Shown here piece after piece: positions 1-11,365 of a stretch of 64,000 nucleotides of DNA. The stretch comes from Erythrophleum ivorense (Eukaryota > Streptophyta > Magnoliopsida > Fabales > Fabaceae). The translations under genes and the position numbers were made by a program. The notes below the pieces were generated by a model. It was not told the DNA's origin. It searched no databases and saw only the letters and a program-made list of their open reading frames with translations. The stretch spans positions 62,001 to 126,000 of the forward strand of contig JAIUCV010001244.1 of NCBI GenBank assembly GCA_026724425.1, read 5' to 3'. The stretch's first letter is position 1, and each line of letters begins with the position of its first letter.

Positions 1-1890
1 TTATAGAGATGCAGATTTGTTGATTTACATTTATGATCCCCTACATGTATACATAGAGATCATAGAACCCTTCAAGAATATGTAGGTTTGAAGGAGTTCG
101 TGCATTCAAGGGATAAGGAGTTCATAAGTTGAATAGATGTGGACTCGCCTGTGAGAAGCAATCTTTACAAAAGGTAATAATCCTATCACCAATTTATGCC
201 CTTTCTGCAATAACCCTTAATAGGTTTCAAGAAAAATTTTAAATTATTCCATTGTGCTTGATCCTCGAAACTGAACACATATTTATTTGAGTAATCATGT
301 TTGATAGTTTGTACATGCATATTGGTATTTATGTGACAATGTGTTTAAGTTTAACTAATTGTTAAACTTCATCATGGACCTTGTTAGTGTGTTTTAATGG
401 AAGAAAAAGCTCTAGACCTTGTTAGTGTGTCCTAACTATTTATGGAAAGTAGTGAACCTTGTTAGTGTGTCCTACCTATTGAGGGTGATTGGCTAATGAC
501 TATGCTATATACCACAGTAATGGTATTAATGTCAAACTTATTTGATATGGTTGCTTGATTATGGCATGTTTTTATGATTTCTGTATGTTGAGCATTGATG
601 TTGATTGTCAATATAAATGTGAATGGGATTGCTTGTTAGTTATTGGGATTTTATATCTCATCCTAGTTGAAGGCTAATATTTCTTAGGTAAAGGATCAAG
701 CTCTAATAAGGAGAAGCAAGTGGAAAACTAATTAACTATACCAAACATATTTTGCAATAGCTAATGTTTTGATTCATATCTTGGTAACTTGTAATTATTT
801 TGCAACTTGTGCCATGAAATGCCAAGTGTAGGACTTTTTATGTTTTGTGTTTATACATGTGAGGATTGCAACTAGGACCTAAGATGATACTTTATTCTTT
901 TATAAAAGTGGTTTCACATGTAATTATGGTTTACCTTTTATTTGTCATGTGAATGTAAAGGATTATGTGTATTGATGACTTTTTAACTTGATTGGACTTA
1001 TTTGGGAAGTTAGTCCCTTAGTTGCTAGTCATGTATAAAGTTCCTATGAATGGTTTTTTAGGGCTTGCACTGATTGATGCAATAGTTGATAGTTGGATAG
1101 TTAGTGGCTAGAGGAAGTCACCAAGTCAGATTTCAACTTGTAGAGGTTTGGGCCTTAGGTGCACCACTTTAGGGTTGGTTTTAGATATTGAAATTTGCTT
1201 TAATAGGTTGGAATGTTGTTGGTAGAGGTTAGAATGGGTTTGGAACCATGGAAAGTTGTTTTGGGGCATTTTTAGGGTTTTAGTAGAAGGTGTGCACTTG
1301 GAGGGCTAGTGGTTTAGTTCTAGGAGAGTGAGCGTTATAGTGTTATTAGGCCCTTTTACATGATTATGGATGGTTTTTAGGTGGTAGAATTGTGAGGAAG
1401 AGCTTGCCATAAGAGGTTTAGGTGTTTCCCCTTGGTGCAGAATTCAGACTACTGATTTTGTCATGACCAGTCGACTAGCATAACATCTAAGAAAGTGTAT
1501 CATTCTATTAAAGGACCAGTTGACCACCTGTTTAAGACTAGTCAATCAAGGCTTTTCTTGAAAGTTGACTATTTTATAAAGGGCAATCAACTACTCTGCC
1601 CATGATTAGCCACTATTCTAAGCTTTATACATCAAGCCTTTCAATCATCTTTTTGACAAGTTTTGGGGACTCTTAATGGCACTAAGAAAAGGAGGAATAG
1701 TTTGTTATTTAGGAAAGCTCATAGGTTAGTTATGATCAAGTCTTGGTTTAAAACAGATTAACATATTCAAAGGTCTTAATTGTGTTTATATTTTTATTGT
1801 TTCATTAATTATGCTTTTGCCATGGTTTTAACTTAATTTTTATTTGTTTAATTTCCTTGGTTTTGTCCATCTAGAGTATTAGGTGCCACA
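1..1890 (+). repeat. Old LTR fragment (L1), plus orientation, 5' part outside window
   Basis: This is non-coding sequence with the internal layout of the better-defined LTRs further right. A donor-like site AAAAG|GTAATA lies at 173/174. A degenerate hairpin TGGGAT...ATCTCA lies at 644-660. An acceptor-like TTCTTAG|GTAAAGG lies at 687/688, so the intron-like segment is about 514 nt. Three copies of CCTTGTTAGTGTGT lie within 378-471, and a cluster of GACCAGTCGAC/GTTGAC-type repeats at 1465-1605. The right end is placed at the GGTGCCACA ending at 1890, which resembles the GGTCGTCACA end of the LTR at 51200-53998. The left end is off the window and no target duplication can be checked. Family membership is inferred from layout rather than strong sequence identity. 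Confidence 0.5.
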
Positions 1891-2025
1891 CCTCTCCTAT
1901 CATGACTCTAACCCCTAAGGATGAGATTTTAACTTGTGAGGATGCAAAGGGAGATCATCTCCTATCGAAACTTAACCCTCGAGAACTCTATCTCTCAGGT
2001 ATAATGGTATCATGACATCATCATT

Positions 2026-2096
2026 TTCCCTTTCTTTTCTTTTCTTTTCTTCTCTTCTCTTCTTTTTTCTTTTTTATCTTCTTTCTTTTTTATGTC
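2026..2096. repeat. Pyrimidine-rich low-complexity tract (TTTCT-like)
   Basis: The plus strand is almost entirely T and C, with tandem TTTCT/CTTTT units. It is a simple repeat within the L2 LTR-like sequence. Confidence 0.75.
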
Positions 2097-2572
2097 AAAA
2101 CTATGCAACATAAGGAGAAGTATTCATAATTATACTATTTCTAGGTGAATCAAGCATATAAAATATATGTGATAAATCAGGCATATACATGTGACTAGTA
2201 TATATTCCAGTTTGAGAAATCACAATCATAGGTTGCCTATACAAAATTTTGATGGAACTTTTCTTCTATTACCCTGTCTTTTACTATTTTAAATATCTTT
2301 TAAAATCCTTGGTCTATATCAAGTCCCTGTCCATGTCAAGGTCATCCATGCATAGGTAAGAGTCCATGATTATCTCATCCATGCATAGGGTCATAATCAT
2401 AAATTCAGATGTTTTCCTTACACAAGAAAATATATGAAGAATTACTTGACTTAGGTTCTTCAAGTTCTAAGAGAATTTAATCAAGTAACCAATTTTATTA
2501 AAGCATACAAACATGTAAATATTATATTTATATAATATGCAAAACTCACCTTTTCCACTTTCCAGGCATCAC

Positions 2573-2890
2573 ATGACCTATGTAGATTCATATGGCTAAG
2601 TCATGTAAACCTGGAACTTTAACTATGTGCAATAGTAAAGTACATGACCTATGTGTTTTTACATGGTTTGGTTAGGTACGTCTCTAGCCATGGGTTGTGC
2701 AATGTGTAGGACTACTTTCATCAACACACAACCCATGTGAAATCACACAATTGGGCTGTGTGTTTTTCAAAAACATGTTTCTTCAACGCATATGAATTCA
2801 TATAATTTAGTCATGCAATCTCTAGAAATATGTTCGTCAATGGACGGCCACATGAAGACACATGGTTGGGGCATGTGAAAGTACTCTATT
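2573..2890. repeat. Cluster of degenerate CACAY-GRCC-YATGTG palindromic motifs
   Basis: Repeated pieces such as ACATGACCTATGTG, CACACAACCCATGTG and ACATGGTTGGGGCATGTG lie through this stretch. They read as decayed copies of a CACACGGCCGTGTG-like inverted motif. They sit inside the L2 LTR-like sequence and resemble in character the other palindrome clusters in this window. Confidence 0.5.
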
Positions 2891-3948
2891 TTGAAAATTT
2901 CATTATACACAACATCTAGACATGATTTTCTTTCATTAATAGCAAGCAATATGATTAAAACAATACACAAGCATTAAAACAAGTTGGAAATCAAGATAAA
3001 CTCATGAATTCATGCAAAGAGAATTTGCTTAGGAATTTAAAGTTTCAATCTTCCATCAAAGTATCCTATAATTTCAAAAGCATAAAATTCATAAGAAGGA
3101 AAAGAAAGATAAGGTAAGGAGTCATGTTATCTTATGTACCAAACAAAGGGTGTTTTTACCTTGAGATTTCCAAGTTCTAGCAAATTATCTTCTTCTTCTT
3201 TCTCTCATCTCTTTAGCTTTAACCTTCTTTATTCTCTCTCTCCCTCCCTTTGATGTTCTCACTTTCTTTAGCTCTCAGAACGATGTGTGTGTTTGGTGTT
3301 TCAGGTGGAGAACAAAGAAAGTTGAAGAGTCATATAAATAGTGATGCAAGGTCGATACTGCTCTTGAGTATCTTTCTCACTAGCTTTGTACAAAGGTTGT
3401 CAATAGCTTCTAAAATTATTTTTGAGTCTTCAAACTCTATCTTATTGGTTATAAAGTCCACTATTTGTTTAGAACTAGGTTGTTAAAAGTATCCCAATCA
3501 TTTGCAACTTATTTCATCACTTTTCAACCTATGAATTTGTTTAGAATTCAACAATTTTCCTCTTGGGGAAAATTATATTTTGACTTTAGAAAAATTGTAT
3601 TTTAAGTTAGGGCTAAATTATACTTTAAACCCTACTAAAAATTATAATTTGACGTTCAAACTTTAAATAATCATATTTTCACCCTAAATTACATATTTTT
3701 ATTGGCTCAATTAATTTTTTAATTATTTTAGTGTCTAGGAAAGTATGGGGACTTACTAAGATTCATATTTAATTATTTGTTATTTAATTAAAAATCCTAA
3801 TTTATCCTATGATTATCATTGTATAAAAAAATTTAGGAAATCCCTAAATTATTCTATAAAATTAATAATCAAATCTTTCCTAGAATTATTTTAATTTATC
3901 CCTGTTTAATTCAATTTAAATAATTTTATTTTATAGGAGGATGTTACA

Positions 3949-4878
3949 AAAGCAAACTATTCCCTATATTAGTTGATCAAAGAGTCTATTACAGGAAAAT
4001 GCTAAGATGGCAACTTTACTTTGATAAATAATACAATTGAACTTTTAATGTACTTTGAAATATGTTACAATATTTGTGTTAAACTTTATAAGAAATTAAG
4101 CATGTAGGCCTAGTCACTAAAGAAGATGTGTGGAGTACCACATATATCTTTAGTTAATGAGGAAGTTAAAGCAATCACTGTAAGTATATAAGCTATGTAA
4201 GAATAAAGTGTTAACTCCTAATTTAGTTAAATAAATGCACTGTTAAAATGATATATTGTTTTCTATTTTACTTGAAGTTATAGGAAAAGATATTAATCCA
4301 TTTGACTTAGGGATCTTCTTCTTAGGAGGTTCCAAGTGCTCACTTCCATAGAACGACTCCACCTTTCTAGGGCTTCTTACATAGAGTTAGAGAATGATGT
4401 GCAAGAACTTAGATTATAATAAGAACATAGTAGATTACAACAAGAATAAATGAATGTAGGCTTGGTGTTCATCTTCCAAAACTTCCAATGTCAAGTACTA
4501 TATAAGTTAACTAGTATTGATGTTCAAATGATAATATGATAAACTTTTTATTCTACTTATATTATATGAATGAACACCAAATTTCCTTTAGTCTTTAATT
4601 TGTTACTAATAGCATTTCTCTTTTATTTTCATGCACAAAGTAGTTAAGATAGTGAAAACTTTGCAACTACAATTCAATCACCACACTAATAGAAGTAATT
4701 AGTTTAGTACTTTGATTGCATTCAAACTTGATTTTAAATGGCAATTGGAGCTTGACTTTAGTTGTAATTAAGCATATTTAAATTTTAATGGCAATTGTGG
4801 AATGAATTTGTATAAATAGCTATATAGGTTTGTAAAACTACTAATACAAGTAGGGAAACATCTAGATTCAAAGAAGTG

Positions 4879-4880
<2 letters not shown>
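3949..4880. other. AT-rich DNA with no recognised feature
   Basis: I see no coding signal, terminal repeats or RNA gene in this stretch. It is AT-rich and ends at a microsatellite. Confidence 0.5.
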
Positions 4881-4911
<31 letters not shown>

Positions 4912-4928
4912 AATAATAATAATAATAA
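4881..4928. repeat. Compound microsatellite (CAA)10(TAA)n
   Basis: Ten CAA units (4881-4910) are followed directly by TAA units up to about 4928. This is read directly from the sequence. Confidence 0.95.
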
Positions 4929-4959
4929 AATTTTAGACCAGTTTAAGTCGTTACTAAAA

Positions 4960-5198
4960 GCTTCACAATATTTAACTATGGTTGAAGAACTACACTTTAA
5001 GGTGTTTTAATTGCGGCTCTTTAATTGTGATTAAAGGGCCATAGTTAAACCAATGGTTTAAATACAATTGGGATAAGTGTTGTTAAATCTAGTTTAATGG
5101 TGATAATCCATGCAATCATTAAAAATCATTGTTAGGGGTTTAGTAGTGGTTTAAACCACTAATAAAAAAAAATGCAACAAAACATTTTTTTGGTAGTG
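4960..5198. mobile_element. CACTA (En/Spm-like) transposon terminus
   Basis: The segment ends TTTTTTTGGTAGTG at 5198, the reverse complement of a CACTACCAAAAAAA terminus, as in CACTA elements. Subterminal inverted and palindromic repeats typical of these elements precede it. These are an 18-bp perfect palindrome centred on GGTTTAAACC (5144-5161) and an 11-bp inverted pair TTTAACTATGG/CCATAGTTAAA (4971-4981 and 5039-5049). TCC follows the end and could be one half of a 3-bp target duplication. I could not find the matching CACTA end upstream, so this is a lone or strongly diverged terminus. The left limit given is where recognisable subterminal repeats begin. Confidence 0.6.
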
Positions 5199-5506
5199 TC
5201 CTTAGCCATTGAGTCACCAGATGCCATAAATAGATTTTTTTAAATTCAATTTTAAATAGATTATCTAAATAAAAATTTAAATTAATAACAATTTTTTAAT
5301 ATTTGTAACAAATAAAAAAACGAAGTAGGAAGTTAAATAACTTCATACTCTTCCTTATATCAATAATTACTTCCTTTTTAATTGATATTTTGTTTAAATT
5401 TTTTTATTTTTTATTAACATATATAGCTTTGAGACCAATGAGTAATATGCCCCAAAGATAGTGGCAGAGATAAGAGGAGCAATATAATCAAAAAGATTAT
5501 AAATTA

Positions 5507-5525
5507 ATATATATATATATATATA
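5507..5525. repeat. (TA)n microsatellite
   Basis: An uninterrupted alternating TA tract, read directly. It lies at the 3' edge of the hAT relic. Confidence 0.9.
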
Positions 5526-5531
5526 ATTGAG

Positions 5532-5960
5532 TTAAGTATATACATTATAATTATCCATTACATATTTTATTACTAACTTTAGAAGTAAATAAATTAATGG
5601 ATAAACAATATATCTTTTAGTTTCAGCTAACTTCTCTACAAAATTATTAATTCTTTTCAATGATACAAATTTAACACTACTTCATATATTAATTATGTAA
5701 GTCTCAAGATAATTATCATGCATCACCAAATTAGTTGAAAAAAATTCATATGGATAAAACTTTACAAATTCAATCAACATTTTTTTATCAAAAGTAGAGA
5801 ACAATGATGTAAGTCTCAAGTTGATAGGGTTCTTTCTTTTTTTACAAATATACTCTTGGCACTTACCTTGATCATTAGGATGATATGCTAGAATTTTAAT
5901 TTGCTTTCTTAAATTTGATGACAAATCTTTTAAATTAATTTTAATTTGTTATTGGTGGAT
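5532..5960 (-). pseudogene. hAT-superfamily (TTF-zinc-finger/ZMYM1-like) transposase relic, internally deleted
   Basis: The minus strand encodes two recognisable ends of a plant hAT transposase of the TTF-type zinc-finger (ZMYM1-like) group with the middle missing. At 5830-5940 a segment containing LRKQIKILAYHPND...YICK resembles the N-terminal TTF zinc-finger region, usually LRxPIxxYHPNDxDxxRRxYLxKGPCQ. At 5682-5825 the reading jumps to the C-terminal region (FSTFDKKMLIEFVKFYPYEF, then NLVMHDNYLETYIINI). After an in-frame TGA it continues through KLAETKRYIVYPLIYLLLK to a stop at 5532, which matches the start of the hAT dimerisation region. The catalytic centre is absent. A 14-bp direct repeat, ATGTAAGTCTCAAG, occurs at 5695-5708 and 5807-5820. 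The family call rests on motif recognition. Terminal inverted repeats were not found. Confidence 0.7.
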
Positions 5961-7846
5961 ATTGGATTCATGAGCTCTTGTTGAAAATTATTGTTTTGAT
6001 ATAATTTTTTTTAAAATTTTTTTCTATATCTTATTAAAAAAAGTAAGAATAACAGGAATATTACAGTCAAATATTAAACATATGAATATAAAAGTAAATG
6101 AAATATATATATATATATATAATATCAACATATGAAATATTCTTACTACTAATTACACTATTCATAAGTGATGGATAAGGCATCTAATATCTTAGGTTGT
6201 GTACTATTTTTTAAAATCTTTTATTTTAAAAACATTACATCAAGTCACGTGCAACTGCACAGAGCCTAAAACTAATTCCAATATAATGCAATAAAAAAAT
6301 CCCTGATCTTTTGAATAATATATATATAAAACATGTCTTCTGTAAGTCTTGTTCACGTACGGTATATAAAACTTATTTTCGATCAATGTAACATCATTAT
6401 CCAATACATAAAACTTTCAGTCAGTAGATAAAACTTCAATCACGCAGCTCGCCCAACGGACAGCCAAGAACGGACGGAGGAGCTCCAGCCACTACAATGG
6501 ACTTTCAATCACCTTTCTCTCTCACTCTGGACGGCCAGCAACGGAATGAGAAAAAACAGAGATTACCAAGCCAAGGGAACGATGGAATGAGAAAAAGCAG
6601 AGATGGGGAGAGAAAGAAGCTGTGCAGTTTGAAACAAGGAAGGGCGATTAGGGAGAGAAGTTAATGTGTTTGAGTGAGTTTTTCTCACTAATTTGGCAAG
6701 TAGGCCAAAAAGGAAAAATGAAGAAAAAAAGATAAAGATAAAATTAAAAAAAAAAGAAAAAATAATAATAAAAAATGAAGTGTTTTTTTGGAATAAAATT
6801 ATATACAAAATATATATACACATGCACTTCAGAATTTATTAGATTTAAGTTAAGATATCAAATAATTAAGAAAATATTATATAATCAATTATATATATGT
6901 AAGAGTCTAGAGAGTTCAAAATTTTAAGAATTGTGGAGGACATAATATTATAATTTAATACTATATTTATAACATTTTTGAGAAAATGCCCTCCTAGCCA
7001 AAAACATGTATATTAGTATAGTTGTTTAGTTTCTCAAAACACTTTTAAATTTTACTTTCAATTTTTTTTATTTAAGTCAATTTACTTGAAAATTTTTATT
7101 ATTTTGAAAACATATTAATTTTTTGAAATCAACAATTTATTCATTTTATTTTCAAAACAAATATATATAAAGGGACATAAATGTCACTTGACTTTTCAGT
7201 CTTTTATTAAAAATTTTCTTGTGTTTCAATCATTTTGTTAGAAAAGAAAATTTTTCTACTAACGAGAATTTTCTTCAATTTTTCTAAAAATAGTACAAAT
7301 ATCATTTTTATTTTTGTTTAACTCATTGCAAGCTTATCACTATCATTGTTACCATTCTATCACTATTACTGGTATCTCCTTACTAATAATAGACCTAAGA
7401 TTTTTACCCTGGGTAGAATTTGGGCCCAAAGCAAGTTTGGGCCAATGATTGAGCCTAATTCCAAACTCAAATCTAAACATTTTTTATTTAAGCCTAGATA
7501 AAAATTTTGAAAGAGAGATAAGTCCAACGTTGATTGTTCTACTGTGCCCAAATAAGAATATGGAAAATGAGATGCATTTGGTCCTTCGAAAAAAGAAAAA
7601 TTTAGACCAATTGAGCTCGATTCTAAATTTTAAAGCTTGAAAATCTTCAAGCTTATATCTTTGCTTGGATCTAAATATCCCTATTTAGAAGAAATTTGTA
7701 TCGAATTAAAAAGTTTAAAATGAGCATTACTTGAGCCCAAAATCAGGTCATACTTTTTTGTTCAAGCTAAACTCAGGCCTAAAATTTTTTTTTGAAAGCA
7801 AATCGTGCATAGGCTTGAACCTGATTTTTACTTTTCCTTGAAAAAC
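5961..7846. other. AT-rich intergenic DNA
   Basis: No gene is recognised. A less AT-rich patch at 6420-6670 contains a direct repeat (GGAATGAGAAAAAACAGAGA at 6543 and a near copy at 6585) and might be a decayed gene leader. 6700-7330 is strongly AT-rich. 7380-7840 has many short degenerate GGGCCCAAA/TTGAGCCC-type words, which suggests an old repeat. Confidence 0.4.
6103..6121. repeat. (AT)n microsatellite
   Basis: An uninterrupted alternating AT tract, read directly. Confidence 0.9.
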
Positions 7847-7849
7847 TTA

Positions 7850-7862
7850 GTATGCGTTTGGA
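7850..7862 (+). repeat. Left terminal inverted repeat of the Harbinger element
   Basis: GTATGCGTTTGGA pairs with 16009-16021 at 11 of 13 positions. It is preceded by target duplication TTA (7847-7849). Confidence 0.8.
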
Positions 7863-8059
7863 AACATGTTGAGTTACCCGCGTTTCGGCCCAAACCAAGG
7901 TTTGCACAGGAAAAGCCCATTTGGATTATGTTTGGATACACGTTCGACCTGCTGCACCATCACTTTGGGGAGTATGAAAATCACATTGGCTTAAAGCATT
8001 TTGCACCTGCTTTCTGCCAATGCGTTTGCATTGCATTAAAGCCACGTTAATTACTCTAA

Positions 8060-9060
8060 CGGCCAATTGTCCTTTATACCTAAACCAGTCCGAGGATACA
8101 GCAAATGCACCTGTTCTTGTTGCATGTTCTCTATTTCACTCTGTTTCAGCAATCTTCTATCTTCTTCCGCTGCTTCCGTGAGTTGAAGAGAGTACTGGAA
8201 TTCAACTTCGGGTCTGTTTTGCTGTTCAAGCTCGACACTATTAATGCGAGATCCTAGCAGCTTGTTCCAGCTCTTCAGTTGACTAGCAGAGAACAACTTT
8301 GATTCTCAAGCTCCCACATTGGCTTCGTTTCTTCAGGTCCGTCATTCTCGTTCTCTCTCTCTCTGTTCAGACCTGTCTTCCTCTCCTCCTTCTTTTATTT
8401 TTCTCTCTCTTCTTCCACAGATCTCCCTCAACACTCAAATCTTCTATTCGGCCTTGGAACCTTATAGCTTTGCTTGTTATCGCTCCTTAGCACAGTCTTC
8501 ATTTCCTTTTGCTATCGCTCTTTCTTTCTCCCCTCACCCTGATTTAACAGCCTATGGAATCCCGTTACTCGTAGCTCACCTGACAACAAGCTTCCCTGCC
8601 ATGCTATTCCTTATTCTAAGGCACGAACATAGAGGAAAGAGCGAACTCGAAACCAAGAATCCGATCCGGATGTGAAAGCAGATAAAACCTGATAGTCTTC
8701 CTCGCCCTTCAGTCGTTCATTCCTCTCCTTATCAATCTCGTGGCCGTATCTCCTCTCCCGTTGGTCGAGAACTTCATACCTCTCCCTGGTGATAAAGAAG
8801 GATTTATCTTCTCGCCTTACTGGTTAGGAAGTGAAATAGCCTGAGGATCGAATTAGCTTAACCCTTGAGCCAAGGTTACTTGTACTTCTCCCTGTCGGTC
8901 GGGTCACTTAAGGCAGCTCGAGCAATCTCATGCCTCTTCTTTACAGTTGAGTTAACCTTCTCCCTTAACTGCCGTTAAAAGGCTTCGTACCTGACCAGAA
9001 AGTCTTTGCGTGGGTCAAGCGCTTCATGCATGTTCCAGATTGTGGCACTTTGTTTTCGAA
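8060..9060. other. GC-richer island inside the Harbinger element, origin unclear
   Basis: Base composition changes sharply here compared with both flanks. A pyrimidine-rich part with a (CT)n run (8340-8420) is followed by 8500-9040, which looks like non-coding plant organelle DNA (short GC-balanced words, no codon structure). Two explanations fit: the transposon's own 5' leader or promoter, or a nuclear insertion of mitochondrial DNA. I recognise no gene. The open frames at 8051-8296 (minus) and 8319-8675 (plus) do not resemble any family I know. Confidence 0.3.
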
Positions 9061-10335
9061 CACATCTACAAGAATGAGATATTCATTCTTGGGGCCCACA
9101 GGAATGAGACATTCATTCCTTATCCTATGCTTTGATTAAGAAATAGGATTTTATTTTCATTAGTATTACTTACATGATTTTAAGATAGTTATAAGTGACT
9201 ATTAAACACGACACAATCATGCTCTTGCGTACATAATTATTTATATGAAAAAGAAAATCGAGTACAATTCTAAAGGACATATTGTCAAACTTGTTAGTAA
9301 AATTGATAGTAAACACTTGATAATATCTTGTCCTTTATACAAATGGATAGATTAAAAAAAATATTGGAACTATGCATCAACTACAGGTGTATTGAGCAAT
9401 GGATTGTCGAGGATGATAAAAGCCAAGACTATGATATTATTATACAAAATTATTGCTTTAGGACGTGAGTATGTTCTATTTCCATCATCTAGCTACAAAG
9501 ATAATGCTGCTCTGATTTCATTTAATGACTCCCAGCATTAGTTTTTAATGACTTTCTTTAAACATGACTTTCTTTAAACTAGTATATTAGCTCCAACATT
9601 ATTCAAATAAACAGTTACTATTGGCTCAATAATTGCAAAGTGCCCTATGTTATTAAATTTTGTTTTCTTGCATGATGAATATTCAAATGCTTAGCCACTA
9701 GTTTTTCTCTTGGGTATTTCCAATATCTGTATGATAAATCTAAAGTAATTCTAATTGCAGCAGGCTAACTTCTATGCAGATTGAATATTTTTCAAGATTT
9801 TGATGCTAACTCCCTAATACTGATTGCTTATTTGATTTTTTTTTTTGGGTGGCTTGGGCAGGTTGTTGTATAAGCTGTGCTGTGCATCTAAAAATTACAC
9901 AAATTAGACAGCGAGAGGCACTAGGGATATCTGCTGAATTGAAAGAGAAGGCATGTATAAAGTGTTTATGACTTACTAATCAACTTGGATCTATGGATTT
10001 GGCTTAAGTATCAATACATGGTTTACTTATGGAGAACTTCATCTTATTGATTATCTTTATCTATTTGAGAAAAAAATTTACAAATACAGTTTTAATTTGT
10101 TGCTCAAATGATGTTAAAAGAAGAGAATCAGAATTTTAGTTTTATTCGATTTGTTCTCTTAAAATTAAATAAGGCCTGACAATCTTAATTTTTGATTTGT
10201 TCTCTTAAATTGTGATGACTTAATAGTTTTATTAACAATATTAATGATTTTGTTACTTATTACTGTATGTGGACCTGTTAAAAATTTGTGCATGCTGGCC
10301 TTAGTCCTTTATAATTTTTTTAGCTACATAGAAAA
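9061..10335. other. Harbinger 5' non-coding region
   Basis: AT-rich sequence inside the transposon, upstream of ORF1. No protein motif is recognised. Confidence 0.45.
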
Positions 10336-11365
10336 ATGAGTTCTCAAAAAAAGGCTGTGTGGGATCCGAGAACAACTGAGCATTTTGTTAAAGCATGCTT
10401 GGACCAAGTCCAAAAGGGAGAACGTAATGGAATAACTTTGACGAAGAAATGGTGGAAGGCTGCCATTGAGCAATTCAATGGATTAACTGGATGAAATTAT
10501 GATAGAACTCAGCTGAAAAACAAATGGGATAGCTTAAAAAAAGAATGGTCAGTATGGCATAAATTGTTCGCAAAAGAAATAGGCCTAGGGTGAGATAGTA
10601 CGAAGATAACTGTTGATGCACTTGATGAGTAGTGGGAGAAGAAGAAATTGGTAGGTTATCAACTTGTACTTGTGTGTTAACTGCAATATTTTTGTTTGAT
10701 TATTTATAAAAGTGATGAATTGTCTTATACATGTAGGAAAATCCACAATATGGGAAATTTAGGTATAAGGGACTTCCATTTGCCCAAGAGTTAACTATAC
10801 TTTTTAAAGATATAGTTGCAATTGGACAATTTGCATGGGCATCGTCATCAATGACATTCTCTAATGGTTTGCTTGAAAGAGAGGACGGGTACCACCCAAA
10901 CCTAGACAATATTGTGCTAGATACAAAGGAAGGATCTAGAGATAGTGAAGATGACAGTGTTAGGGCAACTAAAGGAGTTGCAAATATCAATGTATGCCCA
11001 TCCTAGGGAACTAGTGGCTAGATAAGTGGTAGGAAGAAAAAGAGAGCTAACCCTGGTGAACGGACAAGTAAAGTCAAAGTCCCTACAACATAAAAATAGC
11101 TGACGCTATAAGTGTCATTGCAAATACATGTCACTTCAGTCCTACAGAATCACCTAGAACATCAATGAAAGAAGTGATGGCTGAGTTGAACTTAATTGAT
11201 GAGATTGTCAGTGATCTAGTGTGGTATGCAAAATGCTATCAGATGATGATATATAAATAAAATTGGGAGATGTTTGCCACCTTTCATGGTTATGAGGATC
11301 GGAGGTTGATTTGGCTTCTACATGCAGTAGATAATCCACTTTCATTCATGAAATCTCCACCATGA
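10336..11365 (+). pseudogene. PIF/Harbinger ORF1: Myb/SANT-like DNA-binding protein, broken
   Basis: In PIF/Harbinger elements ORF1 supplies a Myb/SANT-like DNA-binding partner of the transposase. The first exon (10336-10650, 105 codons) starts at an ATG and shows the family pattern: an initial WDPRTTEHFVKACLDQV, then KWWKAAIEQFN, then QLKNKWDSLKKEW, the third helix region. A GT...AG intron (10651-10736) joins in frame to exon 2, which encodes NPQYGKFRYKGLP. A basic SGRKKKR stretch, probably a nuclear signal, lies near 11020. After a frameshift near 11100 the C-terminal ESPRTSMKEVMAELN...YEDRRLIWLL region follows. Stops interrupt the frame. Two fall where the family has Trp (GLG-stop-DS and DE-stop-WEK), which suggests TGG to TGA/TAG change. 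Others lie near 10493 and 11007. Confidence 0.8.

Larger units (their letters stand above)
1891..3948. repeat. LTR-like sequence (L2), ending GGATGTTACA
   Basis: No protein-coding signal is visible. The stretch ends in AGGAGGATGTTACA at 3948, like the termini of the other LTRs here. It contains a pyrimidine-rich tract (2026-2096), a cluster of degenerate CACAT-GACC-YATGTG repeats (2573-2890), a leader-like pyrimidine-rich segment (3187-3250) and TATA-like ATATAAATAG (about 3327-3337). The last is about 615 bp from the right end, close to the TATA position in the better-defined LTRs if L2 reads on the minus strand. The left boundary and the orientation are not resolved. L1 may be an insertion inside this element. 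Confidence 0.38.

Noticed and set aside
8319..8675. Open frame of 118 codons (plus) in the GC-richer island.
   Set aside because: Low-complexity Ser/Leu-rich product from a pyrimidine-rich tract, with no family resemblance and no supporting gene structure.
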